DNA from: Artocarpus heterophyllus
Taxonomy: Eukaryota; Streptophyta; Magnoliopsida; Rosales; Moraceae
DNA: 64,000 nucleotides
Reading direction: 5' to 3'
Assembly (NCBI GenBank): GCA_025403435.1
Contig: CM046344.1
Location: 21,123,652-21,187,651 of the forward strand
Program-made: the position numbers and the translations under genes
Shown: positions 50,986 through 63,418 of the stretch, one piece after another
How positions within the stretch are numbered: position 1 is the first letter of the stretch
Layout of the letters: each line of letters starts with the position of its first letter
Notes under the pieces: model-generated
Told to the model about the DNA's origin: nothing
The model's database searches: none
Seen by the model: the letters and a program-made list of their open reading frames with translations, nothing else

Positions 50986-52213
50986 TATGTAGGTATTTAA
51001 AAGATTGTCATATCAACAACTTACATAGACTAATAAATTAATGATAATTTAAAGATTGATATAAAATTAAGACTACAGTTGGTATCTTTAACATTAATTC
51101 CGAGTTATGTGATTGCATCAGTGTTTATAAGAGTTTACTTCCAATATGATTGTGATCATTTCTTGGAAACCAATACACTAATGTAACAAAGTATTCCATT
51201 GGATTGATACACCAGCTAGATATTGGAGTTATTAACAATGGATAATTATTACCCTAAAAAATTAATGAACAGAAGGGAAGGTCCACCTTAATTGTTTTCT
51301 ATTTTCTTAAGTTATTTAGTCAGGTTATTCAAAGACACAAATTAGTGGCAGATCCCTATTACTATCTATCTTACTTTATAATATAATTAAACAATCTTCT
51401 ATATCATTTCAAAAACAAATTAGACACCCACTTGGGTGGATATTTTCTCCTTGGAGTATGATTATGGGCAACTAATCAGTTGAAATTAATAATTTGTTTT
51501 CATGTGGTGCTCATCTGATCGCAATTTTTAAACTAAATAACCAATTTTATTAATTAACAAAAAATGCCTCTCTCCAACACATGCCCAACCTTTCCCGATA
51601 CTTAGGGTCTGTTTGGTAAATGGATTTGAATTAGTGATTTGATTTCAGTTATGTGATTTGAATTAGGATTTGAATTAGTGATTTGAATTGTTATTCGAAT
51701 TGATGTTTAGATGTGTATTTAAGTTTTAATCTAAGTATGCAATAAAATTAAAATTTGTATTTCGAAAGGTAGTGAAAATAGTTTTTATTTATTAATAAAT
51801 CTAATAAAATCTTAATATTAATGATCTTAAAAAATATGCAATATGGATCTTAATATATTCCTCTCTTTACTAGGAACACATTGAAAAAAGAAACATCTCA
51901 TTTGGATATCAAATAAAGAAGCCATGATTTTTTTCCCTCAAATATAGAAGAGAAAATTTCAGCTTTTACTGTAGTAAAGATATCTGAGTATCAAAAGTTT
52001 TAGGGGGTCAGAATTCTAAAAACTTGGATTCTTGATATTCAAAGGATTCAGATTTTGGAGGAAACAAACACGTATTCAAAGGATTATTGATAATCAAATT
52101 CAAATTTGAGTCCATGAAGTCCAAAGAATATACAAATCAAACAGACCCTTATAATAGCTAGCTAACTTCATTGTAACAAAGCAAATTGATAGCATCACTA
52201 CTTAATGCATTAT
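50986..52213. repeat. Duplicated block, copy 1 (interrupted by a MITE)
   Basis: Nearly the same sequence reappears at 55447-56125. Shared landmarks are TTTAAAAGATTGTCATATCA, CTAATAAATTAATGATAAT, TTGGAAACCAATACACTAA, TTTATAATATAA, TGATTATGGGCAACTAATCA, TGCCCAACCTTTCCCGATAC and AAAGCAAATTGATAGCATCA. The only large difference is the 544-bp MITE at 51605-52148. Copy 1 ends where the gypsy LTR starts. The nature of the duplicated DNA is unknown; no coding frame is seen. Confidence 0.88.
51605..52148. mobile_element. Tourist-type (PIF/Harbinger) MITE with TTA target duplication
   Basis: Ends are GGGTCTGTTTGG and CAAACAGACCC, an inverted repeat, flanked by TTA at 51602-51604 and 52149-52151. The duplicate block gives the empty site: GATACTTATAGTAGC at about 56056 against GATACTTA-element-TTATAATAGC here. 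TTA duplication and GGG(C/T)CTGTTTGG ends are characteristic of Tourist MITEs. Inside are repeated GATTTGAATTAG words. No coding capacity. Confidence 0.9.
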
Positions 52214-54381
52214 TGTCACAACCTAAAATTAGGGTTAGTGATAAAACTTTAAAGATTTATGAAGCTGGGTTTTAGTGAGAACTCTAATTTTCTAGATAAA
52301 TTTTTTATTTACTTTTTTATTCTAATTTTTAAACCCACAATAATATGTCCACTGCCAGAACACACATAATTATCATAAAAGAATACGTTCAACAAAGAGT
52401 CTATATGCATCACCACTTAGTACATAACACTTGGTATACAGTAAATACAGATGAAGTTTCTTAAGTCACCATCTAGTACTATTTTAGATAATCAAAGTTT
52501 TTAAGAGATGCATATATTCATGAAGACGAAGATTCCTCTAGAAGCATTATCTAGAAATTTAGTCATAGACTTCTCGATGCTCTAGCAACTCTGTCTGTCT
52601 AGCTCGCACTGAACACCTCCTGGGGAAAGAGAAGTGAACTAGAGCCCAATAGGAATACAGACTACTCAGTTTTTAAATCCACTGACAAAAATAAATAACT
52701 AAAATTTGTGTATTTCTATAAGAAAATATAAATATGGAGTTTATGATTCCAAAGAAAATTCCAATAAAACTAAATGAATTAACATTCTAGCATAATTCAT
52801 AATATTTAAAAGAATGAATGAATGAATGAATGAATAAATAAATAAAAATAAAGAGATAAATAAATAAACATAAAAAGAACATCAATCTAAACCTATATAA
52901 GGTTAGAAACTCGCCATTAAATCTAACATTCAAGTTCGGGTTAGTGAAGGAAATGAGGGAAGAAAGAAATATAAACATATCCTTTGTGCTCTAAATGAGC
53001 ACCCTACGTCCGTTGTACCCCAAATGAGCACGTCGTGATTATGTAAATTTAACAATCCTCGATGAATTTTTTAGATGGCCATAGCTTAATCCAGCGGCGC
53101 CGCGTAAAGTCACAACCATCAGAAAAGGGGTCTAATCATTCATGCTCTCAAAAGGTTAGTTTATTAGCTCAGTTATCTCTAACGAATTTTCAGCAGTATA
53201 ATGGTTATTTTCTAACTAAATCAAAAATTTAAACCTACGAGAAATAGTTTACAAAATAGTTGTGGCACGCCATAACTTGAAGACGTGCCACCAAGAGCAT
53301 TTATATAACAATAACAAATAAACCAATACAATTAATTAAATCAATAACCAACCTCACATTTAGTTAGGAAATTCTAATTATTTATTTCAACCATTATGAT
53401 CAATGAAACTAAATTACATCATAAATTTCACAAACTTATTTATTTAATTTTTTTTTTAAAGTTTCGGATAATCAAATTTCTTACCGGAAAGTCCGATGAG
53501 GCGAAAAAATGCTCTAGTTGAAAAAATTGGAACCGTTGAGCCTAAAACCGGAACTTTGCTTGTTGTTCTTGCATTTTGGAATTTCGTCTCATAATTTTGA
53601 TGTCGAGAACATGTCCAAAGCATCAGAAATAGGCCAATTTGCATCTTCGTTAGCTTTTGAGGGTTAGAGTCACTGTTGATCGAGTTTGACTGGCATTGAC
53701 TAGTGTCAACAAGAAAGGTTGTGGTCAAGGTGGGTACCAAAATGAAGCTGTCAACGAGGGGAGTATGTTTCTAGTGGTGGCTTCTCAAAATAGCATCCAG
53801 TACACCAAAAAATTAGAAAAAAATCTATCAAAATTGGATGTCATAGCCCAAAGAAATCCAACAACGATTAGACATATGAGGGGGTGGTTCTTCTCCTCTC
53901 GACATAGGTAGTACGAGGGTATGGTCGGCCGGAGGTGGTAGAGAGGAGGGCGCTAGAATCATGTGGAGAAGTTTGAAAACATCAAACTTCCCACAGCTCT
54001 CTACAATGGCCTAAGGCAAGTGGGTTGGAGCTGCTCCAGCGGTCGGAGGTTCGGGTGGCGGCAATTGCTTATGGCCAGTGTATGCAAGGCGGCGACAATC
54101 AGAAGTTGGCAAGCGAGGAGAGGCAAGGGCAGATTTTTCTTCTTTGTTTTTGGGTGTGAACGTAAGAGAAAGAAAGAGAAGAGATAGAGAGGAAGAGAGA
54201 GAGTGTGGGTGTGTCTGATCTTTTAGGGGGGAGATTTGATTTTAGGGAACAAATTTTTAAATTGTGTTGTCCATTTATTAGTGTTAGAAGATTTGAGAAT
54301 TAATTTCTTTCCCACTTTTTCAAAATCTCAAAATGACCTAAAATTTGAAATTCTCTATTAGATAAAGTCAAGGTTTTCACA
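52214..54381 (-). mobile_element. 3' LTR of a third gypsy subfamily, inverted
   Basis: On the plus strand it starts TGTCACAACCTAAAATTAGG and ends AGGTTTTCACA. A minus-strand polypurine tract, AAGGTAGGTAGAT, abuts its right edge. Contents parallel the other gypsy LTRs: a GAGCCCAATAGG phrase at 52636-52647 and a purine-rich tract at 54165-54205. It has its own perfect hairpin GTGGCACG...CGTGCCAC at 53262-53291. It is clearly diverged from the other LTRs. Confidence 0.8.
52811..52846. repeat. (GAAT)n-(AAAT)n microsatellite
   Basis: Tandem GAAT units pass into AAAT units inside the gypsy LTR. Confidence 0.85.
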
Positions 54382-55446
54382 ATCTACCTACCTTAAGAAA
54401 TTTCATCCTTGAAATTTTCGAGAACCACTTCAACCTAGAGCTTGAACAGATAAGAGTACTTTTCACAAATTTCAGTTTCAACTCCTAAGTAGCTTCCTCT
54501 TTTTTATGGTGTTGCCATAATACTTTGACAAGTGGGATTTCTCTATTCCGTAGCACCTTAAGTTCTCAAGCCAAAATCTGTACCGGTTGTTTCTCATAAA
54601 TCACATTCTCTTGGATAGGTACTTCGATCCATTGGACAATGTAGGAGGAGTCTACCGTACATCGTCTTAACATTGAGACATGAAAAACATTTGTGGACAT
54701 GACCTAGTTGAGGCGGCAATTCCAAGTGATATGTAACATTTCCAATTCTTTTGATAATGACAAAAGGCCTGATAAATCACGGAGCTAATTTTTCCCCAAA
54801 ATGAGTAACCCCACACCTAGGAGTGACTTTTAGAAATTCCAAGTCTCCAACCTCAAATTAAATTTTGCGCCTTCCTGAGTCTACATAGTTCTTCTGATGA
54901 CGTTGAACAACTTGAAGTCTCTCCTAGATTTTCTTAACATTTTTCTATGGTTTCTTGCACTTTAGTAGGTCCAAGGGCAAGAACTTCCTCTACACTAGCC
55001 CAACATAGAGATGATCTACACGGTCTCCTATATAAGGCCTCGTATGGCACCATGCCAATGCTACCTTGGTAGCTGTTATTGTAGACAAACTCAACTAAGG
55101 GCAAATGTGTAAGTCAATTACTTCCAAAGTCCTAAATACTTACATGAAGCATATTCTCCAAGGCCTGTATGGTTCTTTCTAATTGATCATCTATTTTCAG
55201 GTGTTGAGCAATAATAAGATTTGATTCTGTTCCCAAAGTCTTTTGTAACGCCTTCTAATACCTTGAGGTAAATTATGGGTCTCTATCAGAAACTATACTA
55301 GTGGTTACTCCATGCAAGCGAACAATATTCTCAATGTAGAGGTGACTAAGTTTTGAGAATGGATAGTCCATCCTTGCGGCAATGAAGTGTGCTGACTTCA
55401 TCATTCGATCAACGACTACCCAAATCACATTGTGCCCTAAGGTGTA
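54382..55446 (-). pseudogene. Gypsy integrase and chromodomain remnant, 5'-truncated
   Basis: On the minus strand the fragment opens inside integrase with NVIWVVVDRMMKSAHFIAAR (about 55430-55370). It continues through YIENIVRLHGVTTSIVSDRD, then FVYNNSYQGSIGMVPYEALY near 55090-55030. The C-terminal module GDLEFLKVTPRCGVTHFGEK lies near 54850, and a chromodomain-like LRNREIPLVKVLWQHH...EEATWE near 54550-54470. Several in-frame stops exist. RT and everything upstream are missing: the sequence stops at 55446 where duplicated block 2 begins. Confidence 0.88.
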
Positions 55447-56125
55447 GTATACATAGGTGTTTAAAAGATTGTCATATCAATAACCTACATAGACTAATAA
55501 ATTAATGATAATGTAGAAATTGATATAAAAGTTAAGACTAAAGCTGGTATCTCTAACATTAAATTCCAAGTTATATGATTGCATTTGTGTTTATAAGAGT
55601 TTACCTCTAATATGATTGTTATCATTTCTTGGAAACCAATGCACTAATGTAACAAAGTTTTTAGTTGGATTGATATACTAGCTAGATATAGGAGTTATTA
55701 AAAATGATAATTATTACCCTAAAAAATTAATGAACAGGGGTCCACCTTAATTGTTTTTGTTTTCCTAAGTTATTTAGTCGGCTCATTCAAAAACACAAAT
55801 TAGTGGAGGATCCCTATTACCATCTATCTTACTTTATAATATAACTAAATAATCTTCTGTATCATTTCAAAAATAAATTAGACACCCACTGCGTGGATAT
55901 TTTCTCTTTGGAGTATGATTATGGGCAACTAATCAAGTTGAAATTAATAATTTGCTTTCATGTGGTGCTTATCTGATCGCGACTCCTAAACTAAATAACC
56001 AATTCCATTGATTAACAAAAAATACCTTTCTCCAACACATGCCCAACCTTTCCCGATACTTATAGTAGCTAGCTAACTTTGTTGTAACAAAGCAAATTGA
56101 TAGCATCACTACTTAATGTATTGTT
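55447..56125. repeat. Duplicated block, copy 2 (MITE-free)
   Basis: Partner of 50986-52213. It runs from TACATAGGTGTTTAAAAGAT to CACTACTTAATGTATTGTTA without the Tourist element, so it preserves the pre-insertion state. Its left edge abuts gypsy pol. Copies differ by scattered substitutions and small indels. Confidence 0.88.
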
Positions 56126-56156
56126 ATTATTTTTTAAAATTTGAGACTATTCATAT

Positions 56157-58237
56157 TGTTGGAATTAAATATGAAAAGTAACGGAAGGAACAAATCGATT
56201 GACAAACAAAAATTTTCTGAAAACTTTGTTTATCAGGAATAGCTATATAATTTTAATTAAAAATAGAAAGTTTGAAGAATTTATTTTGAACCTCTTGAAG
56301 ACTTATTAGGGTATCCTAGCTTTCCTCTTTAATACCATGATCTTCCAAGCTAAGCCTCCACACCAATGGAACAACAGTTAGTGTCAAAATGCAAGAATAA
56401 ATCAATCTCATACTTCTCTAAATCTGCTATGTGCTCAACAGATGAAATAACAGACCTCGTTTTTCTAGACAAAAAACTCTCAGTTTTTTCTCTTTGGATG
56501 CTTTGTAAAAATATCACGTACAAAAGTTCTGAGATAACTGTTATCTTTTTTCTTTTATAACTAAGTAGTTAGTTATTTATTTAATTAATTTTAATTTATT
56601 TTAAATTTAAAACCAGCCACTAAAAGTCTTTAGTGGGTAAGTCACAAACACCCACATCAGGTATGTGGAGTAGGTGCTTTACAAGCACCTATACTTTTCT
56701 TTATTATTTTCTTTTTTTGTAAACTTAAAAAAACACATACATGTTTGTATGTATGTGTGTGTGTGTGTATATAACAAAACAAAAAAAAAGATCACGTTTA
56801 ATGTGATTCGTATGTATATATATACATTTATATAATATAAATAAATCTTTTATATATATATTTAAATTTAAAAAATAAATATGTTAAATTAATTAATAAT
56901 TTAATTTTAAGTCCATGTTGGAAAAGACGAAATATGGTCCCACTACACATGTGTTATACACAAATATTAAATTATATTCAAATTATCATATTATTCAAAT
57001 ATTATCAATTAATTAATTTAAAATCTATTTTAATTAATCTCACTAATTAAATCTAATCAATTAATTAATTAACTAATGCTCAGTTAAATATGACAACATT
57101 TATCACATTATATTACATGTCACAGAGAATATTTTTTTGTATCACATTAAGATATCAAGCGTGAAATAATTAATTCAGAATTTAATAATTCTAAATTAAA
57201 TGTGTATAATTCATTCTATGCATCAAATCCAATACAGTGTTATAGAGGTGGCACTGGGGACTTATGGACCTTTAATTCAAGCTCCAATAAATTTGATAAT
57301 TAATTAAACTCTTTAGTTAATGTGCCAAATTTATTTAGTTTCAGTGTTACTTCACCAAAAACCTGAAACTGAACTCTTGAAGTTATAGTAAAAATTATTC
57401 AAAGAAAATTAGCAAGTAGTCTATTGATTTAATTATTACATATAAGTCAATTTTCTATAAATAGTTCATAACAAGAGCTAGGTCAAATTTTTGTTCACCT
57501 CTCTTATTATATCTTTATTCTTGATTTCCAATAATTTTCTAATGAATAATTAATTCATAATCTTAATATGAACAAGTACTTTACTGTTTAAATCTCAAAT
57601 CATCATTTAAGACAACTATTTTTCTAACTTCCATAAGAAATGAATAGATTTCATATCTGTATAATATTATTCCCAACCATTTATTTAATCATGTTTCCAA
57701 GATGCTAAGTTATGCTCTCTATTTAGACAAATCTTACCATGCAAGTCAAAAACATAATATCATGAACAAGAGTCTAATAAATACTCAGGATTAAGACTGT
57801 CATATATATGATCATCATAGCGATAAATTTGAATGGTTTATTTGTAACAGACAGCTATTAGATATTCATAACTTATCTAGTCCAGTCCTATATAATCTCG
57901 TTATATAAAGTACCTTTAATCTAATATCTCTATATTAATAGTCTAGATAAGACTATTTCATTCTAAATGGGATTGGACTGTACTTGTAATATTTAATTAA
58001 TAATCTCAAACTTTAATTAAGTATTACAGATTATTTAGATTATTATCTATAAATTTTATCCCTAAGCATGTAACAATTATATGCTAAATTTATAGTCACA
58101 TTAATAATCATGAAATTTTCTTGATGTTTATTAAAGTATTCATAATACACATAAGTAACCAAAATAATTTATAAATGTCATTTTATTTATTTATTAACAA
58201 TATATATAATATCATTGTTTACAGGACACCAATCCCA
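56157..58237 (-). mobile_element. Probable copia solo LTR, inverted
   Basis: On the plus strand it starts TGTTGGAATTAAATATG and ends at about GGACACCAATCCCA (58237). Read on the minus strand it starts TGGGATTGGTGTCC. The internal phrase GGGACTTATGGACC...TTCAAGCTCC (57256-57285) is the reverse counterpart of GAGCTTGAACTATATAGGTCCA in the copia LTR at 4543-6457. Neither side has a PBS or polypurine tract, so a solo LTR is likely. The flanking 5-mers CATAT and AGTAT do not match well, leaving the right end uncertain. Confidence 0.55.
56744..56773. repeat. (TG)n microsatellite within the copia LTR
   Basis: TGTATGTATGTGTGTGTGTG followed by TATATA. Confidence 0.85.
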
Positions 58238-58704
58238 AGTATTTGTACATTTGATTACCACATCTTTTTACAACATTTGAACCTCGTCATTTTGGTTTAT
58301 TGTATCTCCATCGTTTGATTTATGTTGGGTTTGTATATTGTGAATTAAAATTAAAAAAATGAACAAATAAAGAAAAAACACTCGAATATATGGGTACGTC
58401 TATAAAGTAACGTCAAAAACGACACATAGAGACTACAATATAACCTACTTGTCGTTTTATAACTAAATTTTGTCAAAATTATGCAAATGACATGATACTG
58501 AATTCTTGCTCACTTAATTGGACTCAATAATTATTAGAAAAACCTCAAAATTCTTATTACCTTTAAGTCAACAAAAATACACATGTGCTTATGAAACCTC
58601 TATTTGTAATTTTGAGATGCATGAAATTCGATTACAAAAAATCTAATCTTGAATTTTCATTTATAATTAATTGATCAAGTGAATATGTGTATATGTGTGT
58701 GTGT
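58238..58704. other. Intergenic, no gene seen
   Basis: AT-rich single-copy-looking sequence with no domain or repeat end recognised. It includes a (TG)n stretch leading into the tandem duplication. Confidence 0.45.
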
Positions 58705-58714
58705 GTGGCTTAAT

Positions 58715-59010
58715 CCGTCATTATTTAACTGCTTTAATAATAGAAAAGCCAAAATGGGACAAGTTTTACAGTTCAAGAATGTAATTTATTGTAGCTTAAA
58801 GTTTAGGGCTTAAAATGAGAGAAATTGCATAGTTTAGAGGTCAAAAGTGAAATTATTGGCTCAATTCCGTTAATATTTAACAGATTTAGCAGTGAAAGGG
58901 CCAAAATGGGACAAGTTGAATAGTTTAGAAATGTGATTTGCTACGTTTTAAAGTTTAAGGGCCAAAATAAGACAAGTTGTGTAGCTCAGAGGCCAAATGT
59001 GAATAAATTA
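58715..59010. repeat. Two-copy tandem duplication (period about 152 bp) with internal half-repeats
   Basis: Copies start CCGTCATTATTTAAC (58715) and CCGTTAATATTTAAC (58867). Each contains GCCAAAATGGGACAAGTT, AGAA(T)GTGATTTGCTACGTTTTAAAG-like words and a second GGCCAAAATAAGACAAGTT-like half. A 70-80 bp sub-unit was therefore itself duplicated. Confidence 0.8.
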
Positions 59011-61800
59011 ACCCCTTTATTTTCTTATTAAGTTTTCTAGTCAATATGCATATTGTTTGGTGATGAGTACCATTGCCAGAGTTAACAACTAAACGTGTGT
59101 TTGACAATCTAATTAAGACTCATAGTTTAAATTATTTATAATATAAAACTTTTATATACTATAATATTTAAGTTCTAATTTTTAGTTCCACCAATATTTC
59201 TAATCGTTGTAAAAGTTAGAGCAGTAAATTGCTGACTCTGTTCTCGGCACCCGCCTCCACCTCAACAATAGAAAATTGACTAATTAATTGATTAATGCGT
59301 CGTGTTTTATTTACTTTTTCTCTAATTCACGTTAATTATTAATGATCTCATGGTATGGAAGCACTAGCATGCGGCCAAAGCTGCAAACAGTAGTACTTTT
59401 TTTTTTTTGAAGGAACAGAAGTACTTTTCATATATTAATGGGTTGAAAATTCAAGTCAAGATAGATATTTATGAGTATGTACATTATGTCATCGGATAAT
59501 AGTAAATTAACATTTGATTATTTAATTAGAAAAAAAAAAAGAAAAAAATATAGGTTAGATGAATTGGATTTCTTACAATCAAAGTGGCGTATTTACTATG
59601 AATGAAGTACATGATTTATATAATAAACTGCAACTGGTGCATATACTATAGTGAAAAAAGAAGATATAATTAACCGCTGAGACCAGATGGGACATGCAGT
59701 TCTTGCTCAATACATACACATACATATATATAGATATATATATATATATATTTATATATATATTTGCGTGGTGGCCAACAAGTTTATTAAGTTGAAGAAA
59801 TAAATCAAATTGGATGCCACCAATTAAAAAAAAAAAAAGACAAAAAAGTAGTATGATTCTAATTTATGGCTTTGGACCAACGTAATAATAGAGTTGGGGT
59901 TGTAGCCATTTGAAGCAAAGATTAATAAAACTTCAACTTCAACTTATATTTCTTTGCTTCTGCTTAGTTTCTTACCCACCAACTAATTCATGAGAAAGAG
60001 ACTTGACATTGCTAGATGGTTGTTAAGAACAAAACAGAAGCGTCTTCATATGTATATGCTTTTCAGCTTAACATTGATTTTTTTTTTTTTTTTTTCTTGA
60101 ATGCAATATCTTCTCCATCCCATTTGTAGATCTTCTTCCGTGCTTCGCATCCATGTTTTTAGTCGTTTCGCTACTACCTAACTCCTCTTCCGACGTGTTC
60201 CATATATATCAAACTGATTCAGATGAATACCACAACTCTGATGTCATAATTAAGTAGCGAAATTCGTAACACGAAATTAGCTAGAGGAAGAAAAGAAAAA
60301 AAAAAATCATGACAAGGAATTTTCCTACGCTCTCTCAAACTCTTTTTCCTATGTCTCTCTGATCTTATCACAAGCTCGATCACCTTTACGGCTCAAATTT
60401 TTCATCCTCATATTAAAAAATAAACAAATAAGAATAAGAATACCGCGTTAATATATTGTAGAAAGTAAAATTAAAAATGAGTAAATTCCATGAAGAGTAT
60501 AAAGAATAATTTGTATAACCTGATGAAGCATATATCCCATATGGATCCCCCAGCCAATTAAAGTGTAGTGCGTTTGAAAGGTTGGTTTTTTTTTTTTTTT
60601 TTTTTTTGAAAAAAAAGGTTGGAGGTTTAATTAGATCATAAGAAAAATGATCATAAATAATGTAAATAAGAATTTCACGGAAAACTTGCAAATTCGCAAT
60701 AATGGACTGTCTTGAAATTGAGAAATTGAACTCAATACGATGAAGCAAAGGAGACGTATGCCCACAAACACTCTTTAAGAATTAACGTGCCCACAAATTG
60801 GTCATGACAAACCCATGCAAGTAGTGGATCAGATTTTTTTTTCAATTTTTTTTTTTTTGTTTAAATTGTAAAAGAAAACAAAAGAAAAGTATCATCTCAA
60901 TTTAGTTGGTACCTATTAAAGACTCACCCCACTTAGTGTTATTGAGGAAAAAAAACGAAAAAATTTTATTTGAAATTAATATAAACGGATATAGGTCATG
61001 AAAATTCACAATCCATTGAATAATAACAGATCACAAACATAATTTTTATGGGTAGTTGAGCTTAATTATTCAATCTAGATATTTGTGACATGTGTTGTAT
61101 CAAACAAAGGGCCATACAAGGTCATTCAACAGCATCTCTAAGCTACATAATGTGCGCTTTGGGCCATTCACTTTTTCATTAAACTAAGCAGAAACGGCCT
61201 TAAAAAGAGATCTTATGGTTTCAAGATCAGATTCTGGACAAAAGCTAGTTTATCTACCAGCTTAATTAATTGTTTCTACAGTATTAGCAGCGCCAGCATT
61301 TGCCAGAGAAAAAGACATCGGGCACTATAGTCCATTCACTTCTATATATTAAAATCAGTCGGGTAGTCACAAATGATAGAAGTTACCTTAAGTGATAACT
61401 TAATTGGAATGCGACTTCTTAATTTGATATTCGAGGTTATCTGTTTATTAGAAAATTAAAATACTCAAGCATGTCTATAACAATAACAAAGAGATAAATT
61501 TTTTTTTTTTTTAAAGACCGCTTTGATAGCGATTTTGTAACCCTACAGTGCACTCGGACAAACATTATATTATACAATTGCTCTATTTCTCTAGGATTAC
61601 AAAATTGACATGTAACAGGCTAGACATAAACGTCATGTTTACTTCATGCACGTTTTCCTTATTCATTTGTATTAAAAGTGTAAAAAAAATAAAAAATACC
61701 AAAGAAAATTTAACATACCTCAACACAATTTTTTGTATTAGTCATTGAAGGTTGAAAATTAGGTATCTATTATAGACTTAAAAAGAGCATGAGTTTATAT
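59011..61800. other. Long AT-rich intergenic stretch
   Basis: No exon or TE protein was recognised. Simple-sequence runs include T/A homopolymers at 59400-59408, 59529-59546, 60078-60095, 60585-60607 and 61500-61512. An alternating TA run lies at 59723-59763. A GTTTGACAATCTAATTAAG edge near 59098 may be a MITE end but has no partner. Confidence 0.4.
59723..59763. repeat. (TA)n microsatellite
   Basis: Alternating TATATA with a few interruptions (TAGATA, TTTATA). Confidence 0.85.
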
Positions 61801-61817
61801 ATTAGGAGGTTTTTTAT

Positions 61818-62010
61818 TTGAGGATGTGGTGCATGTGGGTGTATTTAGAGAGGGAAAAAAGGCTTATTAATTACTCTATTTAAAAAATAATTAAGATAGT
61901 CTATTTGTCCTTTTTGTCATTTTATATGAGGTTTTTTTTTAATAAAAAATTGCAACTTAAAGAGGTGTGCAAACAATGAAGCCTATGTGTGAAATAGAAC
62001 CATCCTAAGT
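61818..62010. repeat. Dispersed repeat, copy 2 (partner at 43186-43378)
   Basis: Same order of phrases as the partner: TGTGGGTGTAT, TTTTTGTCATTTTATATGAG, ACTTAAAGAGGTGTGCAAA and GTGTGAAATAGAACCATCC. About 200 bp. Its termini are not defined. Confidence 0.5.
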
Positions 62011-63418
62011 TTTGATGTCCCAATTGTGGTTTGATTGTTGTAAAGGATATTTAATAATTACAATGATAATATTTCCACTCTTAAGTCTAAAGATCAGATA
62101 ACTAATATATAGAAATATCGACAAAAATTTAAAAATTTTCGTATTACGACATTTGATACATATATGTCATCTAAATTAAAGATCTTAATTTAACGACAAA
62201 ATATCATAAATTTTCTATCCTGAAAAAAACTAGACCATCAAATAGATAAGTAATAAAAGGAAACAATTATCTCAATATTTTAATACTCCTTTATTTTTCT
62301 TTTGCTATTCGATTATATATTCTGTTACATTCTTTTATGGGCTATAATAAAAACGTCCTATAGTAATTATCCCCAACGTTGTTATATGGTGTTGAAAAAA
62401 TAAAAAAGGGGCCTAATAGAAAGAAACTACTATATATTTTTTTATATCATTTTCATAATAGGCAAACGGAACAACCCTACCATGCTTTTTCATATCTTTT
62501 TCATAAAGAAATTAAAATCAACCCAAATAGGCTGAAAGTTCAATCTTAATCCAGTTTATATTCTCCAAAAAAAATCTTAATCCAGTTTAAATAATTCAGT
62601 CTAGTGTTCTATCAAGAACCAATAACTTGGTGGCAAGTAGTTCTAACCCTTGTGTTTTTCTTTGCATAAAAATTAGGGATTAAGTGTTCTTCTTTATGTT
62701 AGAGTGGACTTAATTACTTACATTTAAAAAAAAAAAAATGCTTTTTGCAGCATATAGATCGTGTCTGACGTATATATGGGGCTTCGTATTCCTCCAAAAC
62801 AAAACCGGCAAAGCATTTCAACTGCAAATCTTAAGAATATGCATATATGTATATATATCAGTTAAACGTTTCAACTCATACATTTGGAGTTACATACATA
62901 TATATGTATATATATATATACAGACTGTAGACTGTACGTTCCTAAATGTGAATTGTGATTCGGCGACTCTTTCTCCAACACACAAGTACAAGCACGCCAT
63001 GTATAGGCATATTTGATAATTAATAATACTGCATAATAATGTTTATATTTTATTTTTTGAAGAATCTAATTCTAAAGTCAAAAGACGAGCGTGCGAGCAG
63101 GAAGAAATGTCGACTTGGCTCAAAAACAAAATCAGAAAATACATTTATTAATAATTAGAAGGAAACAAGGCAAACAAAAAAAAATACAAAGTCTAATTCT
63201 TCTCCACCGTTAACTTGGAAGGTTACAATATTGATATAACTTGAAGCAGAGATATTTGGCTCTTCAAAAACCCTAATTCACCCGACAAGACAAGGGAGGA
63301 CCTTGATCATATCACGTATAAAAATAAAAACGAAAAACAGCAAATATAGTAAAAATTACTTTAAAGTAGCTTATATGATCATATCGTCAAACGTGGACGT
63401 CAGACGGTGTTACTTGTA
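62011..63418. other. AT-rich region downstream of the CEP gene
   Basis: No gene was seen. The proximal part (about 63120-63418) should hold the CEP 3' UTR. On the minus strand AATAAA at about 63143-63148 is a possible polyadenylation signal. A TA-rich alternating stretch lies at about 62893-62922. Confidence 0.4.

Noticed and set aside
53456..54187. Open frames of 70-94 aa
   Set aside because: They lie inside the third gypsy LTR and have no protein similarity.
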